Assembly: GCA_902388495.1 (NCBI GenBank)
Contig: CABMPP010000007.1
Coordinates: 1-64,000 of the forward strand
DNA: 64,000 nucleotides
From: an uncultured Bacteroides sp.
GTDB taxonomy: Bacteria; Bacteroidota; Bacteroidia; Bacteroidales; Bacteroidaceae
Reading direction: 5' to 3'
Under the pieces are notes generated by a model that worked only from the letters and a program-made list of their open reading frames with translations, was not told the origin of the DNA and did not search any database. Of the stretch, positions 18,473 through 26,109 are shown one piece after another; the stretch's first letter is position 1, and each line of letters starts with the position of its first letter. A program made the position numbers and the translations under genes.

Positions 18473-21400
18473 TTAGAAATCAATCTGTACTCCGAAGGTA
18501 TAAGTCGAAGTCAAAGGATATACCTCGGTGTCCCAACCTTCTGCATCGGACAATTCAGGAGTGAAGCTGTTTGCCTTGAAGGTAGTGAACGGACGGTCGG
18601 CTGTCAGAGAGAGGCGGATGCCCGGCATTACGTAGCTGCCCACTTTGACATTCTTGAAGGAATATCCGAGGGTGATGTTCTGGATGCGGAAGTAGTCGGA
18701 GCTTTCTACGAAGTAAGAAGCATTATTACTGTCCGATACGTTCCAGGTCTTGATCAGCGCTTTGGCAGACGGATGTTCGTTGGTAGAACCCGGACCTGTC
18801 CAGCGGTTGGTGTACTGGGCCTTGTCGAAGTTGTAGTTGGACTGTGCATAACGCAGTGCACGCTTTCTGTTCCACAATTCGCCGCCTACTTGTCCGTAGG
18901 TAGTTACGTTGAAGTCGAAGTTCTTGTAAGCGAATCCGAGGTTGATACCATAGGTGAAGTCGGGGATATAAGAACCCAACACTTGCTTGTCGGCACCGTC
19001 GATAACGTGGTCACCGTTCACATCCTGATATTTGAAGTCGCCCGGTTCAAGGCCATTGGCAACGGCAATCGGATCGGCGGCACATTCTTCCGGGGTCTGG
19101 TAGATACCTACCACCTTGAAGCCGTAGTAAGAGTTCATTTTTTCGCCTACCATGTTCACTGTCTTGCCACCTTTGATGATGGTCATGTTATCTTTCAGGC
19201 TCTTTACTTCGTTGTGCAGGTAAGAGAGGTTAACACCTACATTATAGGAGAAGTCTTGCCCGATCTTGTCGTTCCAGTTCAATGAGAGGTCGATACCGCT
19301 GTTCAGAATCTGTCCGTTGTTGCCTGCGATAGTTTCGTTTTGCATCGGGAGTTTCGGAGAGATAACGGCGTTGTCCGTCAGGCGGTAGTACCAGTCGATA
19401 TCTGCATTCAGTCGGTTGTTCAGCGTAGCGAAGTTGATACCGATGTTGGTTTCGTTTACAACTTCCCAGCCCAGCCAGCTGAAGTTGGTTGAATTGGTGT
19501 AACCGTCGAGGGCGTTGTTCGGTCCGAATACTGACTGTACGTTGCTGAGGCTGGAGAAACCTGCACTTGCGTTGATCTTGTCGTTACCCAGCTTACCCCA
19601 GCTTGCACGGAGTTTCATGTAGTCGAATATGTTCTGGTTCTTCATGAACGGCTCTTGCGAGATAACCCATGCAGCACCGATAGAGGGGAAGTAGCCCCAC
19701 TTGTCGTTGTACTTGGAAGAACCGTCGGCACGGAAAGTGAACATCAACATGTACTTGTCTGCATAGTTATAGTTCAAACGGGTGAAGTATGACAGACCGC
19801 GGTATTTCCAACCGTCATCTGTTACCGTAGCACCGTCTTTATTACCCAGTCCGATGTATTTCCATACGTCTGCTCCTTCGGGAACGTTGGTTGCTGTTCC
19901 TTCCAGTTTCTTCATCTGCTCCTGGCGCATAGATACACCCAGCATACCGGTGAATGCGTGTTTGCCCCACTTTTCAGTATAAGTGGCGGTGTTATCCCAA
20001 ATCCACTTGTAGTAGTTGGTATCCGTCTTGGTCAGACTTGTAGTGGTCTTTTGCTGGTCGGTACCTACATAATAAGTCGGAGTAAAGTTCGTGCCACGAA
20101 TGATAGAGTAGTCGTAGCTGTAGCTTGAACGTACATTCAACTTGTCGGGGATAAGGTTCAGCTGTGCATAGAAGTTACTCAAAACCTGATAGGTTTCGTT
20201 GCTGTTATCATAATAGTTGGCCGTAGCTATCGGGTTTTTGAAGTTCGCTCCCAGACCTACCTGTTCGGGTGATGCATACTTGTCAGGGAAAACAGCGTCA
20301 CTACGAGTATTGTCATAAACAGGGATGATGGACGGCGTATTGAATGCCTGCTGCCATGCTGCGTTGTTCGGCAACTGCTGTTGTGAGTTGCTGAAGACAC
20401 CGTTGAATCCTACTTTCAGCCAGCTTCTTGCATCATAATCCAAGGCAGCGCGGAAGTTGAGGCGACGATAGTAGTTCTCTACATCCATAATACCGTCTTG
20501 TGCCAGGTAACTCATACCGGCAGAGTAAGTAGCTTTTTCGCTACCGCCGGAGATGTTCAAACTGTGGTTGGTCATCATGGCAGTGCGCAACAGTTGGTCG
20601 TACCAGTCAGTGTCGGCATTGAACTTTAAAGAGTTAAGGTCACCACCGAATGCAGCAATAGATTTCTCGAACATACTGCTGTATGTTTCCTTGTCTGCTT
20701 CCATCAACATAGTGGCAAATTCGTGAGAGTTACACATTTCCAGCAGGTTGGTAGCCTTCTGAATACCTACATAACCGTTGTAAGTGATTTTAGCCTCTTG
20801 GTTGCGGGTACCTTTCTTCGTTGTGATGATAACAACACCGTTGGCTGCACGTACACCGTAGATAGCCGATGCCGATGCATCTTTCAGGATAGTCATGTCC
20901 TGAATATCGGAGTTATTCAGGAAGTCAATGTTGTCGTAGAACATTCCGTCTACTACATAGAGGGGAGAAGTGTCACCGAAAGAACCCATACCGCGGATGG
21001 TTACTTTAGGACCGGCTCCGGGAGTTCCTGAGTTGATAATGTTTACACCCGGTACCTTTCCCTGCAATGCTGCCATGGGCGAGGATGTAGGAACATTCAC
21101 GAAGTCCTTCTCTTTTACTACATCGATCGGGGCTGTCAAGTCTTTAGCCTTGGCGGAACCATAACCGATTACGACTACTTCTTCCAGTAATTGTGCGTCT
21201 TCACGCAACTTTACATTAATAACAGATTGCCCGGCAGCTTTAATTTCCTGCGGCAACATACCTAAATAGTTAAAAACGAGGATTGCGTCTTCGGAGACGC
21301 CATTGAGTACGTAGTTACCGTCAAGATCGGTAGCTGCTCCATTCGTCGAGCCTTTTACTACAACCGTGGCTCCAATGATCGGTTCGTTGCTTTGGTCAAC

Positions 21401-21499
21401 AACGGTTCCTTTGATTGTCTTTGTTCCTTGTGCCAAAACTACGAATGGCAGAAATGAGAACAAGACTACAAGTGAAAAGAATAATGTTTGCCTTCTCAT
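18473..21499 (-). CDS. SusC/RagA TonB-dependent outer-membrane transporter, PUL2
   Basis: A 1008-residue SusC-type receptor: signal peptide to about residue 24 (VVLAQ), carboxypeptidase-D-like domain (IKGTVVDQSNEPIIGATVVV, about 28-100), TonB box EVVVIGYG (about 105-112), plug domain (LYVVDGMFYDNIDFLN and RAANGVVIITTKKG) and a long beta barrel ending ...TYTFGVQIDF. It is the first gene of the PUL2 enzyme operon. The propeller/HTH regulator gene ends 180 bp upstream on the same strand behind a terminator, so susC probably has its own regulated promoter in that gap; only a one-mismatch -7 box (TTCCTTTG, minus strand of 21533-21540) is visible. Confidence 0.95.
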   Translation of the reverse strand: MRRQTLFFSLVVLFSFLPFVVLAQGTKTIKGTVVDQSNEPIIGATVVVKGSTNGAATDLDGNYVLNGVSEDAILVFNYLGMLPQEIKAAGQSVINVKLREDAQLLEEVVVIGYGSAKAKDLTAPIDVVKEKDFVNVPTSSPMAALQGKVPGVNIINSGTPGAGPKVTIRGMGSFGDTSPLYVVDGMFYDNIDFLNNSDIQDMTILKDASASAIYGVRAANGVVIITTKKGTRNQEAKITYNGYVGIQKATNLLEMCNSHEFATMLMEADKETYSSMFEKSIAAFGGDLNSLKFNADTDWYDQLLRTAMMTNHSLNISGGSEKATYSAGMSYLAQDGIMDVENYYRRLNFRAALDYDARSWLKVGFNGVFSNSQQQLPNNAAWQQAFNTPSIIPVYDNTRSDAVFPDKYASPEQVGLGANFKNPIATANYYDNSNETYQVLSNFYAQLNLIPDKLNVRSSYSYDYSIIRGTNFTPTYYVGTDQQKTTTSLTKTDTNYYKWIWDNTATYTEKWGKHAFTGMLGVSMRQEQMKKLEGTATNVPEGADVWKYIGLGNKDGATVTDDGWKYRGLSYFTRLNYNYADKYMLMFTFRADGSSKYNDKWGYFPSIGAAWVISQEPFMKNQNIFDYMKLRASWGKLGNDKINASAGFSSLSNVQSVFGPNNALDGYTNSTNFSWLGWEVVNETNIGINFATLNNRLNADIDWYYRLTDNAVISPKLPMQNETIAGNNGQILNSGIDLSLNWNDKIGQDFSYNVGVNLSYLHNEVKSLKDNMTIIKGGKTVNMVGEKMNSYYGFKVVGIYQTPEECAADPIAVANGLEPGDFKYQDVNGDHVIDGADKQVLGSYIPDFTYGINLGFAYKNFDFNVTTYGQVGGELWNRKRALRYAQSNYNFDKAQYTNRWTGPGSTNEHPSAKALIKTWNVSDSNNASYFVESSDYFRIQNITLGYSFKNVKVGSYVMPGIRLSLTADRPFTTFKANSFTPELSDAEGWDTEVYPLTSTYTFGVQIDF

Positions 21500-21594
21500 A
21501 AACTAAATTTAAGAGTTAATAATTTCCGTTGACAAAGGAATGGATTTATGCATTGCAAGCAAAAAAAACTACTACCACGATAATACGTTTAGGG

Positions 21595-21634
21595 TAAAAA
21601 GGGGTACGGCTTTACTACGTTTTAGTAAAGCCGT
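21595..21634 (-). terminator. Terminator of the PUL2 regulator gene
   Basis: ACGGCTTTACT (21606-21616) and AGTAAAGCCGT (21624-21634) form a perfect 11-bp stem with a 7-base loop. On the minus strand the stem is followed by CCCC and a T-run (plus-strand A-run at 21595-21599). It separates the regulator gene (ending at 21680) from susC (starting at 21499). Confidence 0.88.
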
Positions 21635-21679
21635 TTGTTGTAAATCAGTATGTTATGATCTGAAACTTTTTCTTGGAAT

Positions 21680-24541
21680 CTACTTTAAATCGATTAGGAA
21701 ATCTACCAGTCCGGTCCCGTCCGGTATGTCCAATTTCTTGCGCAAACGGTAGCGGGCAGCTTCTACTCCGCGGATGGTGAGGTTGGTCATTTGTGCAATG
21801 TCTTTTGTCGAGAGGTTGAGGCGGAGCAAAGCACAAAAACGCAGGTCGGTAGCTGTAAGTGTTGGATAGCTTTCGCGCAGGTTGCGGAAGAATTTCTCGT
21901 GAATCAAGTCGAAGTTCTTTTGGAACACATCCCAGAACTCTTGGCTTTCGATGTTCTCATTGATAAGTTTCAGTAAGCTTTCAAGGTTTTTGCGTCCGTA
22001 TTGTCCTTTCACAAGAAACTCCTGTACGGCAGTGCGCAGCTTCTCAAGTATTTCATTCTTGGCAAATACACCCAGTGCCATGCTGGCAAGTTCCTTGCTC
22101 TTTGCTGACAGTTCGGCCTCCAGCAATTGCTGTTGTTGCACGGCTATCAAGCGCTCTTGCTCGTGCATCTTGATGTTTTGCTCTACCTGTTCGGCTTCAT
22201 ACTCTTTCCGCTTCTTTTCCATGGCACGGTTGGCACGCCATTTGGAGAAGAAGTAGAGAAGGGCGATGAATACGATTACGTAGAATGCAAATGCATAATA
22301 AGACAGATAAAAGGGGCGGGCGATGCTGAAACGATATTCCACTTCACCCATCTTCTTTCCCAGATCGGTATAAGCTTCTGCCCGGAAGATGTAGTCTCCA
22401 TAGTCCAGACTACCATACCGTATTTCAGGCTCTTTCAAGTTGGAGGTCAAGGTCATGCCCCGTCCATGCAGGGTGTATCGGAAATAAACGGATAATTTGT
22501 TGTAATGCGGTAAACTTACACCGAATAACCAATCCTGGTAGTTGCTTTCTACCTCCACGTGGCCCGATAAAGGCAAACGCTCTTCTTGCTTGTCATAAGA
22601 AGAACAAATGACTGAATGCAGTGAAAAGGCAGGTGCCGGAATAGGGCTTAGGGCGTCTGTGCTCTTACTGTAGCGCGCCATTCCGTTGTTCAGGTTGAAG
22701 TAAACCACATCATTATCGACAAATACATTATTGTAGTTCTCTATACAGGGAGAGTCGAATATTTCGATGGGAATGCGTTCTTTCATTACATACTCGCCAT
22801 CCGTATACTCTATCAATGCATACTCGTGCGAACCGGACAGCCAGAAACGGTCATTTGTGACGGAGGCTACCGAATGTGCGTTTTTTACATAAGGTTGGAT
22901 AGCGTTCAATTTTTCGAAAGGAACAATTTGTCGGGCTATGTCATCGTAAGTATAGAAACTGTTAGGGCTGGCAAAGACAATGCGTCCCCGTATCTTCATG
23001 ACCAGTATGGGACCGGTAATGCTTTCTGAGCCTAAACGGGAAATATGCTCCACACTTCTGGTGGCGGACAAATCGTCGGTCAGCACAATCTTATAAACTC
23101 CCTGGTACATGTGTGAGGCCCAGATAGTGCCGCTTTGGTCTACCTCCAGATGTGTAATCGGTGCGATGAAACCGTCTATCACGTGGGAAAAAGCCCATTG
23201 TCCGTTCTTTTTCTTGTAGATACGGAGATTTGCATAAGACGATTCCAGCAATATTTCTTCACCGTACAGGGTGCATTTTATCAGGCATGTACTGCTGTTG
23301 GTGTTGTTTATTACGGATATATTTCCACTCTCTCCTATTAATAAGGTATGGGCATTATTACCGGCAAACAATTGTCCGTCGATATCTTTCACATACCAGT
23401 TCTGGCCCTCGGTATGGGGTAGCAGGCGCAGGTTTCCGGAAATCTGGTGGTATTCGTATAACCCTTGGTTGGTTGCCAGATAGAAACAATCTCCCTTGTG
23501 GGCTATATCGTACACCATGCCCAACTTGGTTTCATGGTTGGCAGGAGCCAGCAGCATGACGGGGGAGTTATAGTGAATATATGCAATGCCGTCGTCCAGT
23601 GCCGCCCACACGTTGTTGTCTTTGTCGCAGAACAATCCGAGAATCGTATTATTGTCCAGCCGGTTGTCCAGGTTGAAATGCCACAGACAATGCCCTTTGC
23701 GGTCTATGGCATATATGCCGTTCAGAACAGTGCCTATCATCAATGTGGAGTCCTGGGTCATTACGGCACGATTTACCCGTTGTCTCATCAGTTCTGCATC
23801 CACGTCTGTCTTCCAAGGCTCGATGGTGCCGCTATAGCGGAACAATCCGTTATTCTCCGTAACCATGAGGAAGCTGTCTCCTCTGTCCGGCAATAATGCC
23901 ACTACATTGTCATCATGCACTTTGCTGCGCGTGAAAAGAGGATGGAAAACTTGGCCGTCGAATTCGTAGAAGTCCTCGTCGATCATCTGCACATAAATGC
24001 GTCCGTTTTGATTAAAGAAGTAAAGAGGTTGTTGTTTCCTGTCGCGGAAGGCACGTACTGTCTTTCCGTCGTAAGAGAACCATGCACTGAATGACTGGAA
24101 ATAAATAGAACCGTTCAGTTCCACGATATTCCATATTTCATTGTTCTCCATGGGAAAGTTTTCCAGGGAACTGCTCAAAGAATGATACTGGAGCACGCCT
24201 GCGTCCGAGTATTTGAAATAGCCGAATTCCTCGAAGGCACCCACATAGATGCGGTCGTCCTTCACGTAAACCGAACGGACAATATGATTTCCAGGCACTT
24301 TGTAGAGTTGCCAGCGAGCCCCGTCGTATACCAGTAAGCCCTGACTGTTGCCGAAATACATTTCGCCGTTTTCACCTTGTGCGCATGCCCAGTTCTGATA
24401 ACCGGCTCCATAATTCTTTGCCAGATAATTGGTGACTGCAGGCATGAATGGGGAGGCTCCGGCTTGAAGAGAAAGCATGGATAACAATAAGCATAGTATC
24501 CAATGTCTGGAAAACGCCGTGGTGATTGTATTCAGTTTCAT
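21680..24541 (-). CDS. Membrane-spanning propeller sensor with LuxR-type HTH, PUL2 regulator
   Basis: A 953-residue regulator. A signal/anchor region (about 10-30) is followed by a large periplasmic beta-propeller made of two-component-regulator-type blades (for example MYFGNSQGLLVYDG, NVWAALDDGIAYI), then a triple-tyrosine-type beta sandwich (about 640-735). One membrane helix lies at about 740-763 (FYLSYYAFAFYVIVFIALLYFF). A cytosolic coiled coil (about 765-830) and a C-terminal LuxR-type helix-turn-helix (about 885-945, LTATDLRFCALLRLNLSTKDIAQM) follow. There is no histidine kinase or receiver domain, so ligand sensing and DNA binding are in one membrane protein. Its position directly upstream of susC suggests it switches PUL2, and perhaps PUL1, on in response to the imported oligosaccharide (inference). 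Confidence 0.88.
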   Translation of the reverse strand: MKLNTITTAFSRHWILCLLLSMLSLQAGASPFMPAVTNYLAKNYGAGYQNWACAQGENGEMYFGNSQGLLVYDGARWQLYKVPGNHIVRSVYVKDDRIYVGAFEEFGYFKYSDAGVLQYHSLSSSLENFPMENNEIWNIVELNGSIYFQSFSAWFSYDGKTVRAFRDRKQQPLYFFNQNGRIYVQMIDEDFYEFDGQVFHPLFTRSKVHDDNVVALLPDRGDSFLMVTENNGLFRYSGTIEPWKTDVDAELMRQRVNRAVMTQDSTLMIGTVLNGIYAIDRKGHCLWHFNLDNRLDNNTILGLFCDKDNNVWAALDDGIAYIHYNSPVMLLAPANHETKLGMVYDIAHKGDCFYLATNQGLYEYHQISGNLRLLPHTEGQNWYVKDIDGQLFAGNNAHTLLIGESGNISVINNTNSSTCLIKCTLYGEEILLESSYANLRIYKKKNGQWAFSHVIDGFIAPITHLEVDQSGTIWASHMYQGVYKIVLTDDLSATRSVEHISRLGSESITGPILVMKIRGRIVFASPNSFYTYDDIARQIVPFEKLNAIQPYVKNAHSVASVTNDRFWLSGSHEYALIEYTDGEYVMKERIPIEIFDSPCIENYNNVFVDNDVVYFNLNNGMARYSKSTDALSPIPAPAFSLHSVICSSYDKQEERLPLSGHVEVESNYQDWLFGVSLPHYNKLSVYFRYTLHGRGMTLTSNLKEPEIRYGSLDYGDYIFRAEAYTDLGKKMGEVEYRFSIARPFYLSYYAFAFYVIVFIALLYFFSKWRANRAMEKKRKEYEAEQVEQNIKMHEQERLIAVQQQQLLEAELSAKSKELASMALGVFAKNEILEKLRTAVQEFLVKGQYGRKNLESLLKLINENIESQEFWDVFQKNFDLIHEKFFRNLRESYPTLTATDLRFCALLRLNLSTKDIAQMTNLTIRGVEAARYRLRKKLDIPDGTGLVDFLIDLK

Positions 24542-24574
24542 CTTTTCTGGTTATATCAAAGTGTTTTTGAGAAG

Positions 24575-24582
24575 CAAATATA
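24575..24582 (-). promoter_or_regulatory. -7 box upstream of the PUL2 regulator
   Basis: The minus strand reads TATATTTG, a fit to TAnnTTTG, 34 bp before the regulator start codon. No clear -33 element is seen. Confidence 0.5.
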
Positions 24583-24642
24583 CGATAAGAATTCTAAATA
24601 TTATATATTGCAGAAGAAAAGGTTGTTTTATCTTGTTAATAA

Positions 24643-24680
24643 AAAAGAGGATGCCCATCATTTTGACGGGCACTCTTTTC
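24643..24680 (-). terminator. Terminator downstream of tRNA-Leu
   Basis: GCCCATC - ATTTT - GACGGGC, extended by AAAGAG/CTCTTTT pairing, makes a hairpin with T- and A-rich flanks. It lies 33 bp beyond the 3' end of tRNA-Leu and between that gene and the regulator promoter. Confidence 0.7.
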
Positions 24681-24712
24681 TTTATTAAAATTATTATGGA
24701 GGGGAAATTCTG

Positions 24713-24794
24713 TGCGGATGATAGGACTCGAACCTACACGCCTCACGGCACCAGATCCTAAGTCTGGCGCGGCTGCCAATTACGCCACATCCGC
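24713..24794 (-). tRNA. tRNA-Leu (anticodon TAG)
   Basis: Read on the minus strand, an 82-nt cloverleaf. The acceptor arms GCGGATG and CATCCGC pair over 7 bp with discriminator A. The anticodon loop is CTTAGGA with anticodon TAG inside the stem CCAGA/TCTGG. The variable arm is long (TGCCGTGAGGCGT), typical of tRNA-Leu, and the T-arm is AGGTTCGAGTCCT. CCA is not encoded. The phase-variable inverted repeat begins 97 bp upstream of its 5' end. Confidence 0.95.
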
Positions 24795-24871
24795 AGGGGT
24801 AATCTCATTTAGCGGGGACAAAGATATGAAGATTTTTTGTTTTGGCAAATTGTTTGATAAATAAAGTCGTT

Positions 24872-25117
24872 TTAAGCAATGAGGGAAGTTGAAATACGCA
24901 AGGTCTTTGCGGAACTCGGTACGTCCACAATTGTAAACTTGCCATCAATATCTGTAACGGTTCCTAAAGAAGTACCTTTTACCAATACTGATGCTCCAAC
25001 AACAGGCTCACCATCCTCCTCGGAAATCACCACTCCCGAAACTGTGGATGTCTGAGCTGTTACAAAACCTATGCTCACAAAGAGACAGGTCAATAACAAC
25101 ATTAATTTTCTTTTCAT
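24872..25117 (-). CDS. Inverted 5' end of a phase-variable susC (signal peptide and regulatory domain)
   Basis: An 81-residue open frame that is not a complete protein. It holds a signal peptide (MKRKLMLLLTCLFVSIGFV, cleavage near TAQ at 22) and the carboxypeptidase-D-like domain of a SusC (VSGVVISEEDGEPVVGASVL...). It breaks off after SSAKTLR at residue 74, exactly where the 26-bp repeat begins; the last seven residues (ISTSLIA) come from sequence beyond the crossover. The rest of the receptor, starting with the same SSAKTLR codons, lies 1.2 kb away on the opposite strand. In this orientation transcription from its promoter runs towards tRNA-Leu and yields only a short peptide. Recombination between the repeats would fuse these 74 codons to the body at 26084 without a frameshift. 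Confidence 0.92.
   Translation of the reverse strand: MKRKLMLLLTCLFVSIGFVTAQTSTVSGVVISEEDGEPVVGASVLVKGTSLGTVTDIDGKFTIVDVPSSAKTLRISTSLIA
24891..24916 (-). repeat. Left inverted repeat (IR-L) of the invertible susC segment
   Basis: 26 bp, inverse copy of 26084-26109 with two mismatches (24/26). It lies inside codons 67-76 of the susC 5' fragment. Its core, CGCAAAGACCTTGCG on the minus strand, is nearly self-complementary around the central base. Confidence 0.93.
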
Positions 25118-25171
25118 AAATTCCCTCTTAAATTTAACTTTTTAAAATCAATTTTGTTTTAAGCGCGCAGG

Positions 25172-25179
25172 CAAATATA
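25172..25179 (-). promoter_or_regulatory. -7 box of the invertible susC promoter
   Basis: The minus strand reads TATATTTG (TAnnTTTG), 55 bp before the start codon at 25117. It lies inside the invertible segment and would drive the susC-susD-lipoprotein operon only in the flipped state. Confidence 0.6.
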
Positions 25180-25715
25180 TTTATTTTTTTAAAAGAATAA
25201 AAGAAAAAGAAAGAAATTCTAATATTGGGACTAAAGATTTAACTATTTGGCGATTTGAAGCAGTATGAAGTGTATTGGGATGACATAATGTCATCGATGT
25301 TAGTGATTAGAGAACAAATAAATAAACCCATTAGTTGGTGATAATCAATGTTTTGTTGAAATTTCGCGCCTATTTGTGGTGCTTTTGCTCATAAATAGCT
25401 GTACTTCAATTTTATTGTAAAAGTCAACAATAATCTGTGTATCAGTACCATTTGGTAAGAGAAGTACTTCTGATTAAAAATATACAATACGTTTTCACCG
25501 CATTCGCCAATCTGTCTCAAACACCTTGCAGCAGGGAGATGGCGGGTGAAAGCTGTAACGTCTTGGGATAAGTTGACTGTAGCGGATGTACCCTTATTAA
25601 TAGAAACAAGGTATTACATTTCCGAAGGCTTTAGAAGGAAGTTTATTCTGAAGAGAAAGCTTCGTGAGGCGTCAATCATCTGCTCTTGTTCACCCGCTGA
25701 GTGAGACTTGCAAGT

Positions 25716-25803
25716 GAACGACTGGAGTCGTTCACATGAACAACTCCAGTTGTTCGATCGAATGACTCCAGTTGTTCACTCGGACAACTCCAGTCGTTCA
25801 CTT
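25716..25803. repeat. 22-bp tandem palindromic array (4 units) inside the invertible segment
   Basis: Four consecutive 22-bp units at 25716, 25738, 25760 and 25782. Each is an imperfect palindrome of the type GAACNACTCCAGTNGTTCA, so each unit can form a small hairpin. No coding function is seen. It is upstream of the susC promoter. Confidence 0.85.
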
Positions 25804-26083
25804 AAGTAGTTGTTCTCTCTGCATTTAACCTCACAAACTTTTGCTGCAAAATGCAGGGTGCTGCAAATCATGGCCAACACTTCTCTTGACTGGAAACTCT
25901 TTAGGCATAAATTTGGGGAGATTCGGCGTATCTCTTTATGCAGCCCTAAAACTCCTTTAATCCGCCTAAAACGCATCCGAAAAGTTTAAAGGTGAACCCT
26001 TGAAACCGGGTTTATTGCCTTGCTTTCACCACCATTGCCCGCCGGAAGGCGTTTGTAGAAGGTGGGTGAAGAGGTGAATACTA

Positions 26084-26109
26084 AGTTCCGCAAAGACTTT
26101 GCGTGTTTC
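26084..26109 (+). repeat. Right inverted repeat (IR-R) of the invertible susC segment
   Basis: 26 bp, inverse copy of 24891-24916 (24/26). The core CGCAAAGACTTTGCG is a perfect 7-bp palindrome around a central A. In frame it encodes SSAKTLRVS, matching SSAKTLRIS at the left repeat, so the crossover is silent apart from an Ile/Val choice. Confidence 0.93.

Larger units (their letters stand above)
24891..26109. other. Invertible DNA segment carrying the promoter and 5' end of susC (OFF orientation)
   Basis: A 1219-bp segment bounded by 26-bp inverted repeats. Inside are the first 74 codons of a SusC, its TATATTTG promoter box (minus strand, 25172-25179) and a palindromic 22-bp array (25716-25803). 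The roughly 970 bp between the start codon at 25117 and the right repeat holds no gene I can recognise. In the present orientation the receptor body has no start codon or signal peptide, and an in-frame TGA sits at 26075-26077 just outside the right repeat. After inversion, promoter, signal peptide and body align into a 1073-codon frame. No recombinase gene is in the window, so one must act from elsewhere. Confidence 0.9.

Noticed and set aside
24713..24794. tRNA-Leu as attachment site of an integrated element
   Set aside because: No integrase and no repeat of the tRNA 3' end elsewhere in the window. The nearby inverted repeats have a different sequence.
25716..25803. Possible CRISPR array
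   Set aside because: Units are contiguous 22-mers with no unique spacers between repeats, they are imperfect, and no cas gene is present. The same applies to the 59124 and 33755 arrays.
25776..25976. 66-residue minus-strand open frame inside the invertible segment
   Set aside because: No recognisable domain, no promoter or start context, and its 3' part runs into the 22-bp repeat array.
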